A DNA stretch of 64,000 bases from Saccharothrix algeriensis (GTDB lineage Bacteria > Actinomycetota > Actinomycetes > Mycobacteriales > Pseudonocardiaceae), in assembly GCF_016907655.1 (NCBI RefSeq), contig NZ_JAFBCL010000001.1, positions 5,924,001-5,988,000 of the forward strand, in the 5' to 3' direction. Below are positions 1 through 8,958 of this stretch, piece by piece (within the stretch, counting starts at the first letter, position 1; each line of letters opens with the position of its first letter). The notes below the pieces were generated by a model, which searched no databases, had not been told where the DNA came from, and worked only from the letters and a program-made list of their open reading frames with translations. A program made the position numbers and the translations under genes.

Positions 1-995
1 AGGCCCCAGTAGCGGTAGCTCTCACCGCGCAGGTCCAGGGTGCCCAGGGCGTTGTTGAGCATGTGGTAGCCGTCCAGTTCCAGGAACGGCACCAGGTTCA
101 CCAGTCCCGACACCGCGCCGAACAGGACGACCGCCGCGGTGAAGCCGCGCCAGAAGCCGCCCGGTTCGGAGAGCTGGTGCACCAGCACGAAAGGCGCCAG
201 CGCCACCAGGTTCGAGTAGATCCCCGCGAACGCCACCGCCACCCCGCGCCCGCGCGGCATCAGCACGACGTCGTCGGTCTTGCAGTACGGGGCGAGGACC
301 GGGAAGCGCCACATCACCCCCAGTTCGCCGACCGTGCCGCCGAACCGGGTGCACGCCAGGCCGTGCGCGCTCTCGTGCAGCACCAGCAGGCCCCAGGTGA
401 CCAGCAGCGACGGGCCGAGGTACACCAGCAGGCCGGGGCCGGCGGCGATGTCGGCGCGCAGCGAGCCGAACCCCGCCAGCGCGTACACCACCACCGCCAG
501 CGCGACCAGCAGCCCCGGCACCACCGTCCACGGGCTGAACAGCGGACCCAGCCGGGGCGCCACCCGCTCGAACAGCGGCGCCGGGTGGACCAGCGGCACC
601 CTGCGCCGCAGCAACGACCTGCCCGCCTTCTCCGAGGCGTCCCGCCGCTCGCGCGACGCGGCCAGCGCCGCCGGGTCGGTGGCGCCTGCCAGCAGGTGCC
701 GGTTGCCGAGCATGGTGAAGACCTGCTGCCACTGCGCCGGGCCGAGCAGCCGGCCGAACCGGGCGGCGTACGCGGCGCTGATGTCGGAGACGGTGTGCGC
801 ACCGTCCATCAGCGACAGCACGGCGTGCTCCCGCGCCCCGACCCGGTAGAACCAGCCGGTGGCCGGGTCCTTCACGTGGTGCACGACGGTGGTCCCGCGT
901 CGGTGCGCCCGGCCCAGCTCCACCTCCGGGCGCAGCGCGGGGCGGGCCTCGGCCAACGCCCGGGGCAGCTCCGCCGGGTCCTGCGTCGCCGTCAC
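1..995 (-). CDS. PqqD-like/M50 zinc metallopeptidase-like membrane protein (partial, runs off window)
   Basis: The reading frame is open to the left edge, so only the first ~331 residues are present. The start is a GTG whose GTGA overlaps the stop of the next upstream gene, which implies translational coupling. Residues ~20-110 resemble a PqqD-like winged-helix domain (…GWFYRVGAREHAVLSLMDG…). Hydrophobic segments follow, then an HExxH zinc motif (LHESAHGLA) near residue 205 and a later LVPFLELDGYHML segment, the NxxPxxxLDG-type second motif of M50 site-2-protease-like proteins. Proteins of this kind occur in bacteriocin clusters as leader proteases or export partners. Here it would act in the membrane on the matured thiopeptide-like product. 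Its exact role, leader removal or export, is inference. Confidence 0.75.
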   Translation of the reverse strand, partial: MTATQDPAELPRALAEARPALRPEVELGRAHRRGTTVVHHVKDPATGWFYRVGAREHAVLSLMDGAHTVSDISAAYAARFGRLLGPAQWQQVFTMLGNRHLLAGATDPAALAASRERRDASEKAGRSLLRRRVPLVHPAPLFERVAPRLGPLFSPWTVVPGLLVALAVVVYALAGFGSLRADIAAGPGLLVYLGPSLLVTWGLLVLHESAHGLACTRFGGTVGELGVMWRFPVLAPYCKTDDVVLMPRGRGVAVAFAGIYSNLVALAPFVLVHQLSEPGGFWRGFTAAVVLFGAVSGLVNLVPFLELDGYHMLNNALGTLDLRGESYRYWG

Positions 996-2056
996 CGCAG
1001 GGCTCCCGATCCGGCCAGGTCGAGCACGGCGCGCCGCAGCACGTAGGACAGGTAGATCTCGTCGAGGATGCTGACCCCGAGCCGGTTGTTGGTCATGTGC
1101 AGGTAGGAGCTGAGCAGGATCGCCGACGCGCCGTCGACGTCGGCCACCGGCCCGCGCGAGAACTCCAGCGCCCCGGCCCGCGCCAGCTCCGCGACCCGGT
1201 CCCGCAGGTCGGCGCAGTGCGAAGCCCAGCCCCGGCGCGCGTCGGAGTCGGCCGCCGACGCGTGGTCCAGGGCCACCTCCGCGGCCGCCGCCACCCGCTC
1301 GGCCAGCTTGTCGGCCATGCGGGCGTAGCTCTTGTCGAACGACTCGTGGTACTCGTCGCTGTTCTCCTGGTAGGTGGTCTCCCAGAAGGTCCGGTAGTCG
1401 TCGAGGAACTTCGCGACCCGTTCGGCGGTGCCCAGGAACGAGAAGCACATCGTGGCGGAGAGCTGCGCCGCGAGGCCGAGCAGCACCGTCCGCACGTGCA
1501 CGTTGGTCGTCCGCAGCAGGCCCGCCACCAGGTCGCTGGAGACCTCGAAGTGCCACTCGGCCAGTTCGACGCCGGCCACCCCGCCGTAACGGCCGTACTC
1601 GCGCTCGTAGGGCATCTCGTGGCAGGAGTTGTTGGCGCGGAGCGGCATCCCGGACTCGCCGTAGGTCTCGTCCCACCGCTCCTGGCCGTACTCGGCGAGG
1701 AACATCCTGTGGTAGAGGTCGGCGAGCCCGTCGGCGTCGGCCTCGTACAGGGCCGGCCTGCGGCGCAGGAAGGCGGTCAGCGCGGCCCGCGTCTCCGACC
1801 GCACCAGCTCCGGGTCGACCCCGGCGGCGGGCAGCAGCCGCAGCCGCACGTGCGGGCCCTCCAACCAGTACTTGATGAAGAACCAGCGCTCGACCAACCC
1901 GCGCTCCCGCAGGTCGCGGACCAGCGGCGCGATCCCGTGGACGATCATCGGGTCGGCGTTGCCGGCGTAGTGGACGTGCGTCGCCTGCCACCGGGCCGCG
2001 GCGGCGGTCGGCCCACCGGCCGGCGCCCCCTGCCCGTCCCGCACGATCGTGGTCAT
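992..2056 (-). CDS. Thiopeptide-type biosynthesis protein, SpaB-C / LanB elimination-like domain
   Basis: 354 residues. The start is the ATG at 2056, whose ATGA overlaps the stop of the LanB-N gene; longer in-frame starts would run deep into that gene. The N-terminal part (ATHVHYAGN…, RWFFIKYW, GPHVRLRL) matches the 'thiopeptide-type bacteriocin biosynthesis' domain, which is the glutamate-elimination half of lantibiotic dehydratases (TclL/TbtC/GodG class) and is also the fold of the pyridine-forming enzymes TclM/TbtD. Only one such gene is visible. With a separate glutamylation subunit next door, the simplest reading is a split LanB that eliminates glutamate from glutamylated Ser/Thr to give dehydroalanine/dehydrobutyrine. 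A cycloaddition role cannot be excluded from sequence alone. Confidence 0.8.
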   Translation of the reverse strand: MTTIVRDGQGAPAGGPTAAAARWQATHVHYAGNADPMIVHGIAPLVRDLRERGLVERWFFIKYWLEGPHVRLRLLPAAGVDPELVRSETRAALTAFLRRRPALYEADADGLADLYHRMFLAEYGQERWDETYGESGMPLRANNSCHEMPYEREYGRYGGVAGVELAEWHFEVSSDLVAGLLRTTNVHVRTVLLGLAAQLSATMCFSFLGTAERVAKFLDDYRTFWETTYQENSDEYHESFDKSYARMADKLAERVAAAAEVALDHASAADSDARRGWASHCADLRDRVAELARAGALEFSRGPVADVDGASAILLSSYLHMTNNRLGVSILDEIYLSYVLRRAVLDLAGSGALR

Positions 2057-4773
2057 GACCGCCTCCGCACACCGTCGAGTTCCAGGACCAGTTCGGTGAC
2101 GAACCGGTCGTCGCCGTCGCGCAGCCACAGGTCGTCGGGACCGGGCAGCATCTCCGTCATCGCCAGCCGCCCGCCGGCCGACTTGGCCAGGCCGTCGAGC
2201 AGGCCCAGGGAGAACGCGCTCTCGAAGTCGACGAACAGCGGCTTGCGCTCCACACCGGCCGAGCCCGCGCCGTCGGGGGTGGCGAAGACGAACCGGGGCA
2301 GCCCGTTGTCGCGCTGCCAGCGCCGCCACCGCAGGAACCAGGCCGCCGCGTCGTCACCGGGCTCGCGGCGCGGCAGGTAGCCCGGGTGCAGCTTCCACAT
2401 CCGCCGCTGCAGCACGACGTCGCCGAAGCGGACCCGCGGGTACTCCTCGATGGTGCCGTCGGGCAGCGGCACGGACGTCCCGGCCCACAGGTCGAGCTGC
2501 GCCATCCCGGTGTAGGAGAAGTTGAGCAGCACCTGCTGCACCTCCGGCAGGGCCATGGGCAGCAGGTACCCCAGGTACACGGGGATCACCTCCACCCCCA
2601 GCCGGGCCGAGCGCAGCACCAGCCGGTCCTCGTCGGGGTCGTCGACGATGACCAGGTCGTCCACCGCGATCCGCTCGGCCGCGGGCCGCTGCCCGACCTC
2701 GCCGGGGCAGACGATCTCGTAGGCGGTCACCGCGGGGTGCAGGTTGAGGTTGGTCGCGTCGTACCCGCCGCGCAGCTCGGCGAACACCGCGCCGGGCGGG
2801 GTGAGGTCGAGCAGCGCCGCCCGCAGCCGCTCCACCACGTCGCTCCCGTCGCCGGTCCCGCCGGCGAACAGGTGCGCGAACCGGGAGAACAGCAGCGTCA
2901 GCCCCGAGTACACCCGGTTGACCACGGCCGTGGGCCGCCCGTCCCCGCGGTCGGCGACCTGGAGGAAGAACGACCGCGGGTCGAGCACGCCCAGCGTGTC
3001 GGGCACGTGGGCGGCCACCGCGTCGACGAACGACCGGTCGAGCACCAGTTCGGTCGCCCCGGCGGTCAGCGCGGCGTTCATCCGGTCCGCGGCGGCGCAC
3101 CGGGCGTCGTCGAGGGCGTCGACCTCGGGGAGCTTGAACCAGTTCTCCTGGCGGACGTAGCCGTTGTCGTCGTCGAACGGGCGCCGGCGCAGCTGCCGCA
3201 TCGCGTACTGCTCGAAGAAGTCCTGCTGGAACTCGTGGGCGAACGACAGCACGTCCCGGCAGGTCCCGCCCGCGCCGAAGCGGGCGCGGAAGAACCCCTT
3301 GGTCACCAGCCGCCGGCCGACGTTGAGGTCGAACGCGGGCAGGACCCGGCACAGCTCGCGCAGCTGCGGCAGCAGCCGCCGCTCCCACACGTCCAGGTCG
3401 CCGACCACGGAGGCCGCGGGCAGCGCGGTGTCCTCGTAGACCAGCGTCCGCGGCACCGGGACGTCGGCGCGGCCGAGGTCGGCGTGCGCGGCGTCCAGCT
3501 CCTCGCGCACGCCGGCCAGCAGCGCCCTGCGCCCGTCCACCGCGGCGGCCGGGTACGCGGCCACCGCGGCCCGCACCCGGTCCAGCCGGTCGGCCAGCGC
3601 GACCGCCCACGCGGCGCCCAGGCGGCGCAGGCCGTCCAGGTAGGTGGCCAGCGGGTCGGGGTCGTGGATGTCGAGGCGCAGGTCGGGCACCACCAGCAGG
3701 CCCAGCCGCAGCAGGTGCGCCAAGTACCCCTCGACGTCGCCCGGGTCGCGGTCGACCCTGGCCAGCCGTGCCGCCAGCGCGCGCATCGTCAACGCGGAAC
3801 CGGGCGGCAGCGCGGCGAGCACGTCGGTCAGCACGTCCCCCGCGGGCAGGTAGAACAGCGACTCGCTGACCGGTTCGACGGTGACCGCGGCCTCGCCGTC
3901 GTCCTCGCCCAGCGCGGTGTCGCGGCGCAGGTAGCGGATCCGGTCGCCCTCCACCCGCCACCCGGCGGCGGCCTCCACCGGCAGGTCGCCGCGCACCCCG
4001 GCGTCGGCGCACAGGATCGCCGACAGCCTGGCCAGCACCGCCACGTTCAGCCGGGCCGCCGAGCGGGGCGCGCCGCCGGCCGGCTCGACGCGCACCGCGC
4101 CGCCCCCGCCGCCCGCGGGGGCGAACGTGCCGAGGCCGACGCTGGTCAGCGTGCTGAAGGGGCTGGTCTTGCACGCCGTGCGGTACAGGTACTCCAGGAC
4201 CGACCGCTCGATCCGCCGGGCGCGCTTGCCCAGCGGCGCGCCGGCGGCCGACGCCAGGTAGGGGTCGAGGTGGCGGTCGAGCGAGGGCGAGGACAGCAGC
4301 ACCCCGGCGCGCAGCACCGGCGAGTCGGCCAGGGCGCGCAGCCGGTCGCGGCGGGCGGCGATCTCGGCCGCCAGCACGGACGGGCCCCCGGCCGCGGCGG
4401 CGTCGCGCCGGTCGAGGGCGTCGAGCCACCGGCGCAGCATCCCGGCGGTGGTCCCGTCGAGCAGGTCGAGGGCCGCCCGCGCGCCGCGCGGGCGCCTGCC
4501 GTTGAACACGGCGCGGCGGACGTTGATCAGCAGTTGCCGGTGCGCCGGCTCCTCGCGGTGCGCGCCCATCGCCTCGGCGAGCGCGTCGGCCAGCGGGACG
4601 GCGCCCGCGGCGATCACGGCCTCGGCGTCGAGCACCGCGTCGGCCCAGCCCACCGCTTCGGCGCAGCGCAGGTGCTCGACCACGTCGAAGGGCAGTCCGC
4701 CGACGCGCAGCAGGAACAGCGGCGGCAGGACGAAGTCCAGGGCCGGTGGTGCGGGGCGTGCGGTGGTGGTCAT
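2053..4773 (-). CDS. Lantibiotic dehydratase, N-terminal (tRNA-Glu-dependent glutamylation) subunit
   Basis: 906 residues, the size expected for stand-alone LanB glutamylation subunits (TclK/TbtB/GodF class). The N-terminus (FVLPPLFLLRVGGLPFDVVE) is the usual lant_dehydr_N opening. The internal segment with RTACKTSPFSTLTSVGLG fits the conserved K-T-SPFS-T motif of the family. The protein is cytosolic. In characterised systems this subunit uses glutamyl-tRNA to glutamylate Ser/Thr of the azole-bearing precursor. A GGGAGA ribosome site precedes the ATG, 22 bases after the SagB gene. The stop overlaps the next start (ATGA), so the two LanB halves are probably made in equal amounts. Substrates would be the Ser/Thr-rich cores encoded at 8602-9138. 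Confidence 0.9.
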   Translation of the reverse strand: MTTTARPAPPALDFVLPPLFLLRVGGLPFDVVEHLRCAEAVGWADAVLDAEAVIAAGAVPLADALAEAMGAHREEPAHRQLLINVRRAVFNGRRPRGARAALDLLDGTTAGMLRRWLDALDRRDAAAAGGPSVLAAEIAARRDRLRALADSPVLRAGVLLSSPSLDRHLDPYLASAAGAPLGKRARRIERSVLEYLYRTACKTSPFSTLTSVGLGTFAPAGGGGGAVRVEPAGGAPRSAARLNVAVLARLSAILCADAGVRGDLPVEAAAGWRVEGDRIRYLRRDTALGEDDGEAAVTVEPVSESLFYLPAGDVLTDVLAALPPGSALTMRALAARLARVDRDPGDVEGYLAHLLRLGLLVVPDLRLDIHDPDPLATYLDGLRRLGAAWAVALADRLDRVRAAVAAYPAAAVDGRRALLAGVREELDAAHADLGRADVPVPRTLVYEDTALPAASVVGDLDVWERRLLPQLRELCRVLPAFDLNVGRRLVTKGFFRARFGAGGTCRDVLSFAHEFQQDFFEQYAMRQLRRRPFDDDNGYVRQENWFKLPEVDALDDARCAAADRMNAALTAGATELVLDRSFVDAVAAHVPDTLGVLDPRSFFLQVADRGDGRPTAVVNRVYSGLTLLFSRFAHLFAGGTGDGSDVVERLRAALLDLTPPGAVFAELRGGYDATNLNLHPAVTAYEIVCPGEVGQRPAAERIAVDDLVIVDDPDEDRLVLRSARLGVEVIPVYLGYLLPMALPEVQQVLLNFSYTGMAQLDLWAGTSVPLPDGTIEEYPRVRFGDVVLQRRMWKLHPGYLPRREPGDDAAAWFLRWRRWQRDNGLPRFVFATPDGAGSAGVERKPLFVDFESAFSLGLLDGLAKSAGGRLAMTEMLPGPDDLWLRDGDDRFVTELVLELDGVRRRS

Positions 4774-4795
4774 CGGGTGGTTCTCCCTGGGGCGG

Positions 4796-6469
4796 TCACG
4801 CGGAGTCCAGCGTCAGCACGATGTCGGCGGGGTCGGTGCGCTCGGGGCCCACCAGCAGGAACAGCAGGGTGCGCTCGTCGCTGCCGTGCTCCGGGCCCAC
4901 CCCCAGCAGGTCGTCGAGCGCGATGTTGTCCAGGCCCAGCACGGCGCCGCAGCCGACGCCGAGCGCGGCGGCGGCCAGGTAGCAGGTCTGGGAGACCGCG
5001 CCGACCTCGCTGTTGAGCACCCGGTAGCCCCGGTTGCCGAACGCGGCGAGCATCGGCGCGAGCCGCCCGGTGATCGCCACCACCGCGGCGGCCTGCTCGG
5101 TGTTGTAGTTGGTCAGCAGGTAGTGCCGCTGCAGCAGTTCGCCCAGCGGCTCCGCGGGGGTGGGCCGCCGGCGCAGGGCGTGGCCGTCGGGGTCGTAGGC
5201 GTAGCCGCCCGGCTCCAGCCCGTCGACGCGGTTGGCCAGGACGAAGAGCCGGGTCAGCCGCTCGCCGGCGGGTTTGACGTCGCTGCCGGTGGCGCCGCCG
5301 GTCGAGGCCGCGGCCAGCAGGGTGGCGAGGCGGTCCAGCGCCAGCGGGGTGGCGGTGAAGCCGCCGAAGCTCGACCGGCGGGAGGCCAGCACCCCGGCCA
5401 GGTCGCCGGCGAACGGCCCGGTCGACGGCGCGGGCAGGGCGACCTCCGCGCCCAGTTCCGCGGCCGGCCGCGGGCGGGCCGCGCGGTGCGTCCCCGCCGG
5501 CGGGCGCGGGGTGTCGCCGACGAGCGCGGCGGCGTGCACGAGGTCGACGGTGGGGAAGCGGAGCAGCCGCTCGGAGCGCTCGTGCGCCACGGCCACCGGG
5601 CGCGGGCCGGGGTCCGCCGCCGCGGCCGGGGCCGGCGCGGAGCAGGTCAGCGGCAGGACCGCCAGGACGCTCTCGGTCATCCCGTCGAGGCCCAGCAGGT
5701 CGTCCAGCGCTCGTTCGTCGAACCACAGCGCGCGGGAGGTCCGCTCACCCAGCGACCGCGTCAGCACGTCCCACGAACCGGCCAGCGCACCCGCGTCCTG
5801 GGTGACCACGTGGTAGCAGAAGCTGTTGTACTTGAAGGAGTTCTTCCAGAACCGGACCGCCGCGAGCACGTAGAGCCCGGTGTCGTCCGCGCCCAGCGCC
5901 GACGCGACCCGGCCGGTCACGTCACCGGTGAGCAGCCGCTCCAGCTCGTGGTGGGCGGTCGCGTAGTGGTAGACCCCGGGCAGCAGGGGACCGCCCGCGC
6001 CGCTGACCACGTACAGCTCCAGCGGGTACATCCCGCCGCCGGAGGCCGTGCCCCGGCTCCAGGCCGCCGCCGGGTAGTGCGCCCGCTTCTCGGCGTCCTG
6101 GTTCCAGTTCACCGCCATCCGCCTGCCCAGCACCCCGTACGACAGGCGCAGCAGCGACGCGAGCCGCCCCCGGTCCCAGCCGCCGCCGGGCCCGGTCGCG
6201 CCCGCGTCGAGCAGGACCGCCGCCGGCCCCGCGGCCAGGCCGCGGGGCAGCGGCAGGCGGGTCGCGCCCGGGTAGGTCTTGTGCCGGGACGGCTGGTCGT
6301 CCCAGTCGACCTCGAACCCGAGGGGCGGCATGGGTTCCCGGCTGCGCCGGAACACCGCCTCGGTGTAGTCGGCGACCACGGCGGTGTCGCCGTTGCCGAC
6401 CGTGCCGCGCGGGTCGGGGGCCTCGGCCGCGGGCAGGACGCCGTCGGGGAGGCGGGGGGAGGGGTGCAT
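4796..6469 (-). CDS. SagB-type FMN-dependent azoline dehydrogenase (tandem nitroreductase fold)
   Basis: 557 residues with two nitroreductase-like halves. The first (residues ~40-270) carries the ThcOx/SagB opening with W-DDQPSRHKTYPG and LPLPRGL. The second (~330-557) carries ASRRSSFGGF and QTCYLAAAALGVGCGAV. In TOMM and thiopeptide pathways such enzymes use FMN to oxidise azolines to azoles. The gene lies 13 bases after the YcaO gene and 22 before the LanB gene, inside one minus-strand operon. The doubled length is typical of actinobacterial thiopeptide clusters. Start: the ATG at 6469 is the first that leaves the conserved N-terminus intact. No strong Shine-Dalgarno is seen, so coupling to the preceding gene is likely. 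Confidence 0.88.
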   Translation of the reverse strand: MHPSPRLPDGVLPAAEAPDPRGTVGNGDTAVVADYTEAVFRRSREPMPPLGFEVDWDDQPSRHKTYPGATRLPLPRGLAAGPAAVLLDAGATGPGGGWDRGRLASLLRLSYGVLGRRMAVNWNQDAEKRAHYPAAAWSRGTASGGGMYPLELYVVSGAGGPLLPGVYHYATAHHELERLLTGDVTGRVASALGADDTGLYVLAAVRFWKNSFKYNSFCYHVVTQDAGALAGSWDVLTRSLGERTSRALWFDERALDDLLGLDGMTESVLAVLPLTCSAPAPAAAADPGPRPVAVAHERSERLLRFPTVDLVHAAALVGDTPRPPAGTHRAARPRPAAELGAEVALPAPSTGPFAGDLAGVLASRRSSFGGFTATPLALDRLATLLAAASTGGATGSDVKPAGERLTRLFVLANRVDGLEPGGYAYDPDGHALRRRPTPAEPLGELLQRHYLLTNYNTEQAAAVVAITGRLAPMLAAFGNRGYRVLNSEVGAVSQTCYLAAAALGVGCGAVLGLDNIALDDLLGVGPEHGSDERTLLFLLVGPERTDPADIVLTLDSA

Positions 6470-6482
6470 CGCCGGTGTCCGC

Positions 6483-8489
6483 TCAGGGGAAGGGGTGCGG
6501 GTGGGTGTTGAGGCCGGTGGCGCCGAAGCCCTCGCCCCGCGGCCAGACCTGCGGCAGCTCGCCGGCCAGGAACGCCCGCAGCCGGTCGCTGGTGAGCACC
6601 CGCTGCCGGCGCCGGCCGAAGTCGATCGGCACCAGCCCGGGAGCCACCACGGCCACCGTGGTCAGACCGACCTCGCGCTGCTCCGGGCAGGTCTGGTCGA
6701 CCACGACGACGTCGCCGCCGGGCCCGGCCGCGACCAGGTCCACCAGCCCGCGCACGTCCTCGGCCAGGTCGTGCACCTCGCCGCGGAGGGCCGACCAGCC
6801 CGCGTACAACTCGTCCATCGACCGCGGCGGCGCGCCCCCGAACAGGAAGTCCGCCCGGTGCGCCACCTCGGGCAGCCCGTAGAGCAGGGCGTGGTGCGAC
6901 AGCTCGGTGACCCGGTCGGGGTCCTCGACCATGTGCCGCAGCTCCGGCAGCTTCGCCTCGACCCGCTCCGCGAACCCGGGCACGTACGAGGCGGCCTCGC
7001 ACAGCGCGGCGTGCACCGCGCCCTCCGGCTCCAGCCCCGCCCCGGCCGAGAAGCACAGCGTGCCCGGCGCGCCGTCACGCCTCTCCGCCACCGCCATCAC
7101 CAGCGGCACCGGCAGGTCGACGCGCATGTCGAACAGCCGCACCCGGTAGCCCAGGGCCGCCACCCGGTCGGCCATGAACCGGGTCGCCGGGTCGCGCACG
7201 GTGGCGAGGTCGATCTCCGGGATGCGCGCGGAGCCGAACCAGCACAGCAGGAAGGCGTCGCGCTCCAGCAGTTCCAGCAGCCCGTGGAGCACCGCCTCCT
7301 CCGGGCAGCTGCCGCTGGCGCAACCGTTGGAGCACTCCTGCACGAACTTCCGCTCCGCGCGCCAGTCCAGGTAGAAGACCAGCTGCTCGGGCACGAGCAC
7401 CGGCCGGTCGTCGCGCACCGAGGCGCCCCACACCCAGCTCAGCACCCGGTCCTCGGTGAAGGGTTCGTAGAACACCGAGTGGTGCCGGTAGAAGTCCGGC
7501 GTGTAGGCGCCGCACAGCCTGGGGTCGAGGGCGGGCAGCCCCCGGTCGCGCAGCTGGGCCAGCGAGGCGAGTTCGGTGCGCCGCCGCGCGCGCGGGAACT
7601 GGCCCGCGTAGCGCTCCAGCCCCTCCAACACCCCCAGCAGCTCGGAACGCGCGTAGGAGTCGCCGTGGCCGCTCCACCACATGTCGTGCAGGTCGTACTT
7701 GCTGCGCACCCGGAAGTAGCCGCTCACCGGGGCGGTCGCGGTGCAGTGGTAGGCGCGCAGCCCGGCAGGGCCCAGCGCGCCGCACACCGGGTTGACGTAG
7801 CCGGACACCGGCAGCCCGATGTCCTCCGGCTCGCGCAACCGGTACGTCGTCGGGGTCGGCTTGGGCGTCGGGGTCAGCCGCACCACCGCGTCGGGGCCGT
7901 CGTCGAGCGGGACCGAGCAGTCCGGGCAGGCCGAGTCGGCGATCAGCCGGTGCTTCGTGACGCCCAGGTCGGTGGTGCGCACCTCGTACACGTGATCGGC
8001 GCGATCCGGGCGCCCGACCGCCGCCACCGCCACCGCCACCGCGGTCGCCACGGCGAACGGCGTGAGGCCGGGATCGCGGCCCGCGACGAACGCCGCGGCG
8101 TCGTCGTGCTCCAGCGCGCGCCGCTCCTCCAGGGTGCGCAGAGCCAGCCACCGCCGGTCCAGGCAGGTCCCGCAGGGCGCCGACCCGGCCCGCACCGGGC
8201 CGACCAGCACCGCCCCCGGCGCCCACCGCACGGTCAGGCCGTGCGCGGGCGCCGCGTCGTCCGGGCCGGGCTCGCCCGCGGCCACCGGCAACCCCAGCGG
8301 CCGCACGTCCAGCACCGTGCCCGGCAGCGCCTCGGCGAGCGCCGACCGCAGCGTGCCCAACGCCCACTCGACCGGTCGCGGCCACCCGCCGGCGGGCACC
8401 GCGGGGAGCAGCGGCCCGCCCCGCACCGCGACCCGGTGCGGGTCGGCAGCGCCCGCGGTCGCCCCCGGCGTCGTCAGCTCGACGCTCAT
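6483..8489 (-). CDS. YcaO cyclodehydratase of a thiopeptide/TOMM cluster
   Basis: 668 residues from the ATG at 8489, which has GAGGGAGGG just upstream. The N-terminal ~250 residues contain paired cysteines (CGTC near residue 110, CPDC near 190), as in a zinc-binding partner region. The YcaO domain follows: SYARSELLGVLEGLERYAG and EEAVLHGLLELLERDAF are the conserved ATP/Mg glutamate-rich helices. The C-terminus ends HPHPFP, close to the PxPxP tail needed for cyclodehydration in several azoline enzymes. It should use ATP to turn Cys (and possibly Ser/Thr) of the core into azolines. The leader is probably presented by the RRE/ThiF-like protein encoded upstream. It is the first enzyme gene after the two precursors. 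Confidence 0.92.
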   Translation of the reverse strand: MSVELTTPGATAGAADPHRVAVRGGPLLPAVPAGGWPRPVEWALGTLRSALAEALPGTVLDVRPLGLPVAAGEPGPDDAAPAHGLTVRWAPGAVLVGPVRAGSAPCGTCLDRRWLALRTLEERRALEHDDAAAFVAGRDPGLTPFAVATAVAVAVAAVGRPDRADHVYEVRTTDLGVTKHRLIADSACPDCSVPLDDGPDAVVRLTPTPKPTPTTYRLREPEDIGLPVSGYVNPVCGALGPAGLRAYHCTATAPVSGYFRVRSKYDLHDMWWSGHGDSYARSELLGVLEGLERYAGQFPRARRRTELASLAQLRDRGLPALDPRLCGAYTPDFYRHHSVFYEPFTEDRVLSWVWGASVRDDRPVLVPEQLVFYLDWRAERKFVQECSNGCASGSCPEEAVLHGLLELLERDAFLLCWFGSARIPEIDLATVRDPATRFMADRVAALGYRVRLFDMRVDLPVPLVMAVAERRDGAPGTLCFSAGAGLEPEGAVHAALCEAASYVPGFAERVEAKLPELRHMVEDPDRVTELSHHALLYGLPEVAHRADFLFGGAPPRSMDELYAGWSALRGEVHDLAEDVRGLVDLVAAGPGGDVVVVDQTCPEQREVGLTTVAVVAPGLVPIDFGRRRQRVLTSDRLRAFLAGELPQVWPRGEGFGATGLNTHPHPFP

Positions 8490-8505
8490 TCGCCCTCCCT
8501 CGCCC

Positions 8506-8530
8506 GCGGCCGGGCCTCGCACCCGGCCGC
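8506..8530 (-). promoter_or_regulatory. Hairpin just inside the YcaO leader region
   Basis: GCGGCCGGG and CCCGGCCGC form a perfect 9-bp stem with a 7-base loop, 17-41 bases upstream of the YcaO start. Together with the hairpin at 8556-8589 it could limit expression of the enzymes relative to the precursors. No T-tract is present, so intrinsic termination is uncertain. Confidence 0.4.
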
Positions 8531-8555
8531 CATCCGTCGCCCCGCTCGACCCACA

Positions 8556-8589
8556 CCCGCCCGGCCCGGCCCGTGCCGCGCCGGGCGGG
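8556..8589 (-). terminator. Attenuator/terminator hairpin after precursor A
   Basis: CCCGCCCGGC pairs perfectly with GCCGGGCGGG (10-bp GC stem, 14-base loop). It starts 12 bases after the precursor A stop and before the YcaO gene. A partial terminator between a RiPP precursor and its enzymes is a common way to make precursor in excess. Actinomycete terminators often lack the T-tract, as here. Confidence 0.5.
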
Positions 8590-8601
8590 CTGGGCTCCGG
8601 C

Positions 8602-8787
8602 TCAGCCGCCGCCGCAACCGGTGCTCGTGCTCGTGCTGCAGCAGCTCGACGTCGAGCAGGAGCAGCAGCTCGAGCAGGAGCAGCTGGAGCTGCACCAGTC
8701 GAACGCGACGCTGTCCACGTCGCCGATGTCCTGGATCTCGAAGGTCTCGGTCTCCAGGGCGTGCAGTTCGTCCCTGAGGTTCGCCAT
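8602..8787 (-). CDS. Thiopeptide-like RiPP precursor peptide A, Ser/Thr/Cys-only core
   Basis: 61 residues. The start chosen is the ATG at 8787, which has GGAGGTG seven bases upstream; a start five codons earlier lacks this. Residues 1-30 form an acidic leader (MANLRDELHALETETFEIQD…) of the type seen in thiopeptide precursors. From residue 32 to 56 every one of 25 residues is Cys, Ser or Thr (8 Cys), ending in GCGGG. Every position of that stretch could in principle become an azole or a dehydroamino acid. It sits between the second precursor and the YcaO gene on the same strand. The leader/core boundary near Trp31-Cys32 is inference; no protease site is known. Confidence 0.9.
   Translation of the reverse strand: MANLRDELHALETETFEIQDIGDVDSVAFDWCSSSCSCSSCCSCSTSSCCSTSTSTGCGGG
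8639..8692. repeat. Core-coding repeat, copy 1 (precursor A)
   Basis: 54 bases coding for the shared core of precursor A. They match 8993-9046 at 53 of 54 positions, while the leader-coding parts of the two genes have diverged strongly. Confidence 0.85.
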
Positions 8788-8927
8788 GTCTGTCACCTCC
8801 ACCCGGCGCTCGTCGGTGATCCGCCCGGGACCGTGTTCAGCAGGTTCCGCGTGCCGGTGCTGCTGCGGGGGTCCGCGGCGGTGGTGTCGGGTCCGCGGTC
8901 CCGCAGGTACCGCACGCCGGTGTGCCC

Positions 8928-8944
8928 GCCCCCCTCGCGGGGGC
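8928..8944 (-). promoter_or_regulatory. Short hairpin after precursor B
   Basis: GCCCCC and GGGGGC form a 6-bp all-GC stem around a 5-base loop, 15 bases downstream of the precursor B stop and ahead of precursor A. It may stabilise or attenuate the short precursor mRNA. Confidence 0.35.
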
Positions 8945-8958
8945 CGTGCACGCCCGGC

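Noticed and set aside
602..4773. Class I lanthipeptide cluster
   Set aside because: There is no LanC cyclase, and YcaO, SagB and ThiF-like proteins are present, so a thiopeptide/azole-type pathway fits better.
2386..6511. Long plus-strand open frames over the LanB and SagB genes
   Set aside because: Antisense shadows of genes with clear families and correct ribosome sites on the minus strand.
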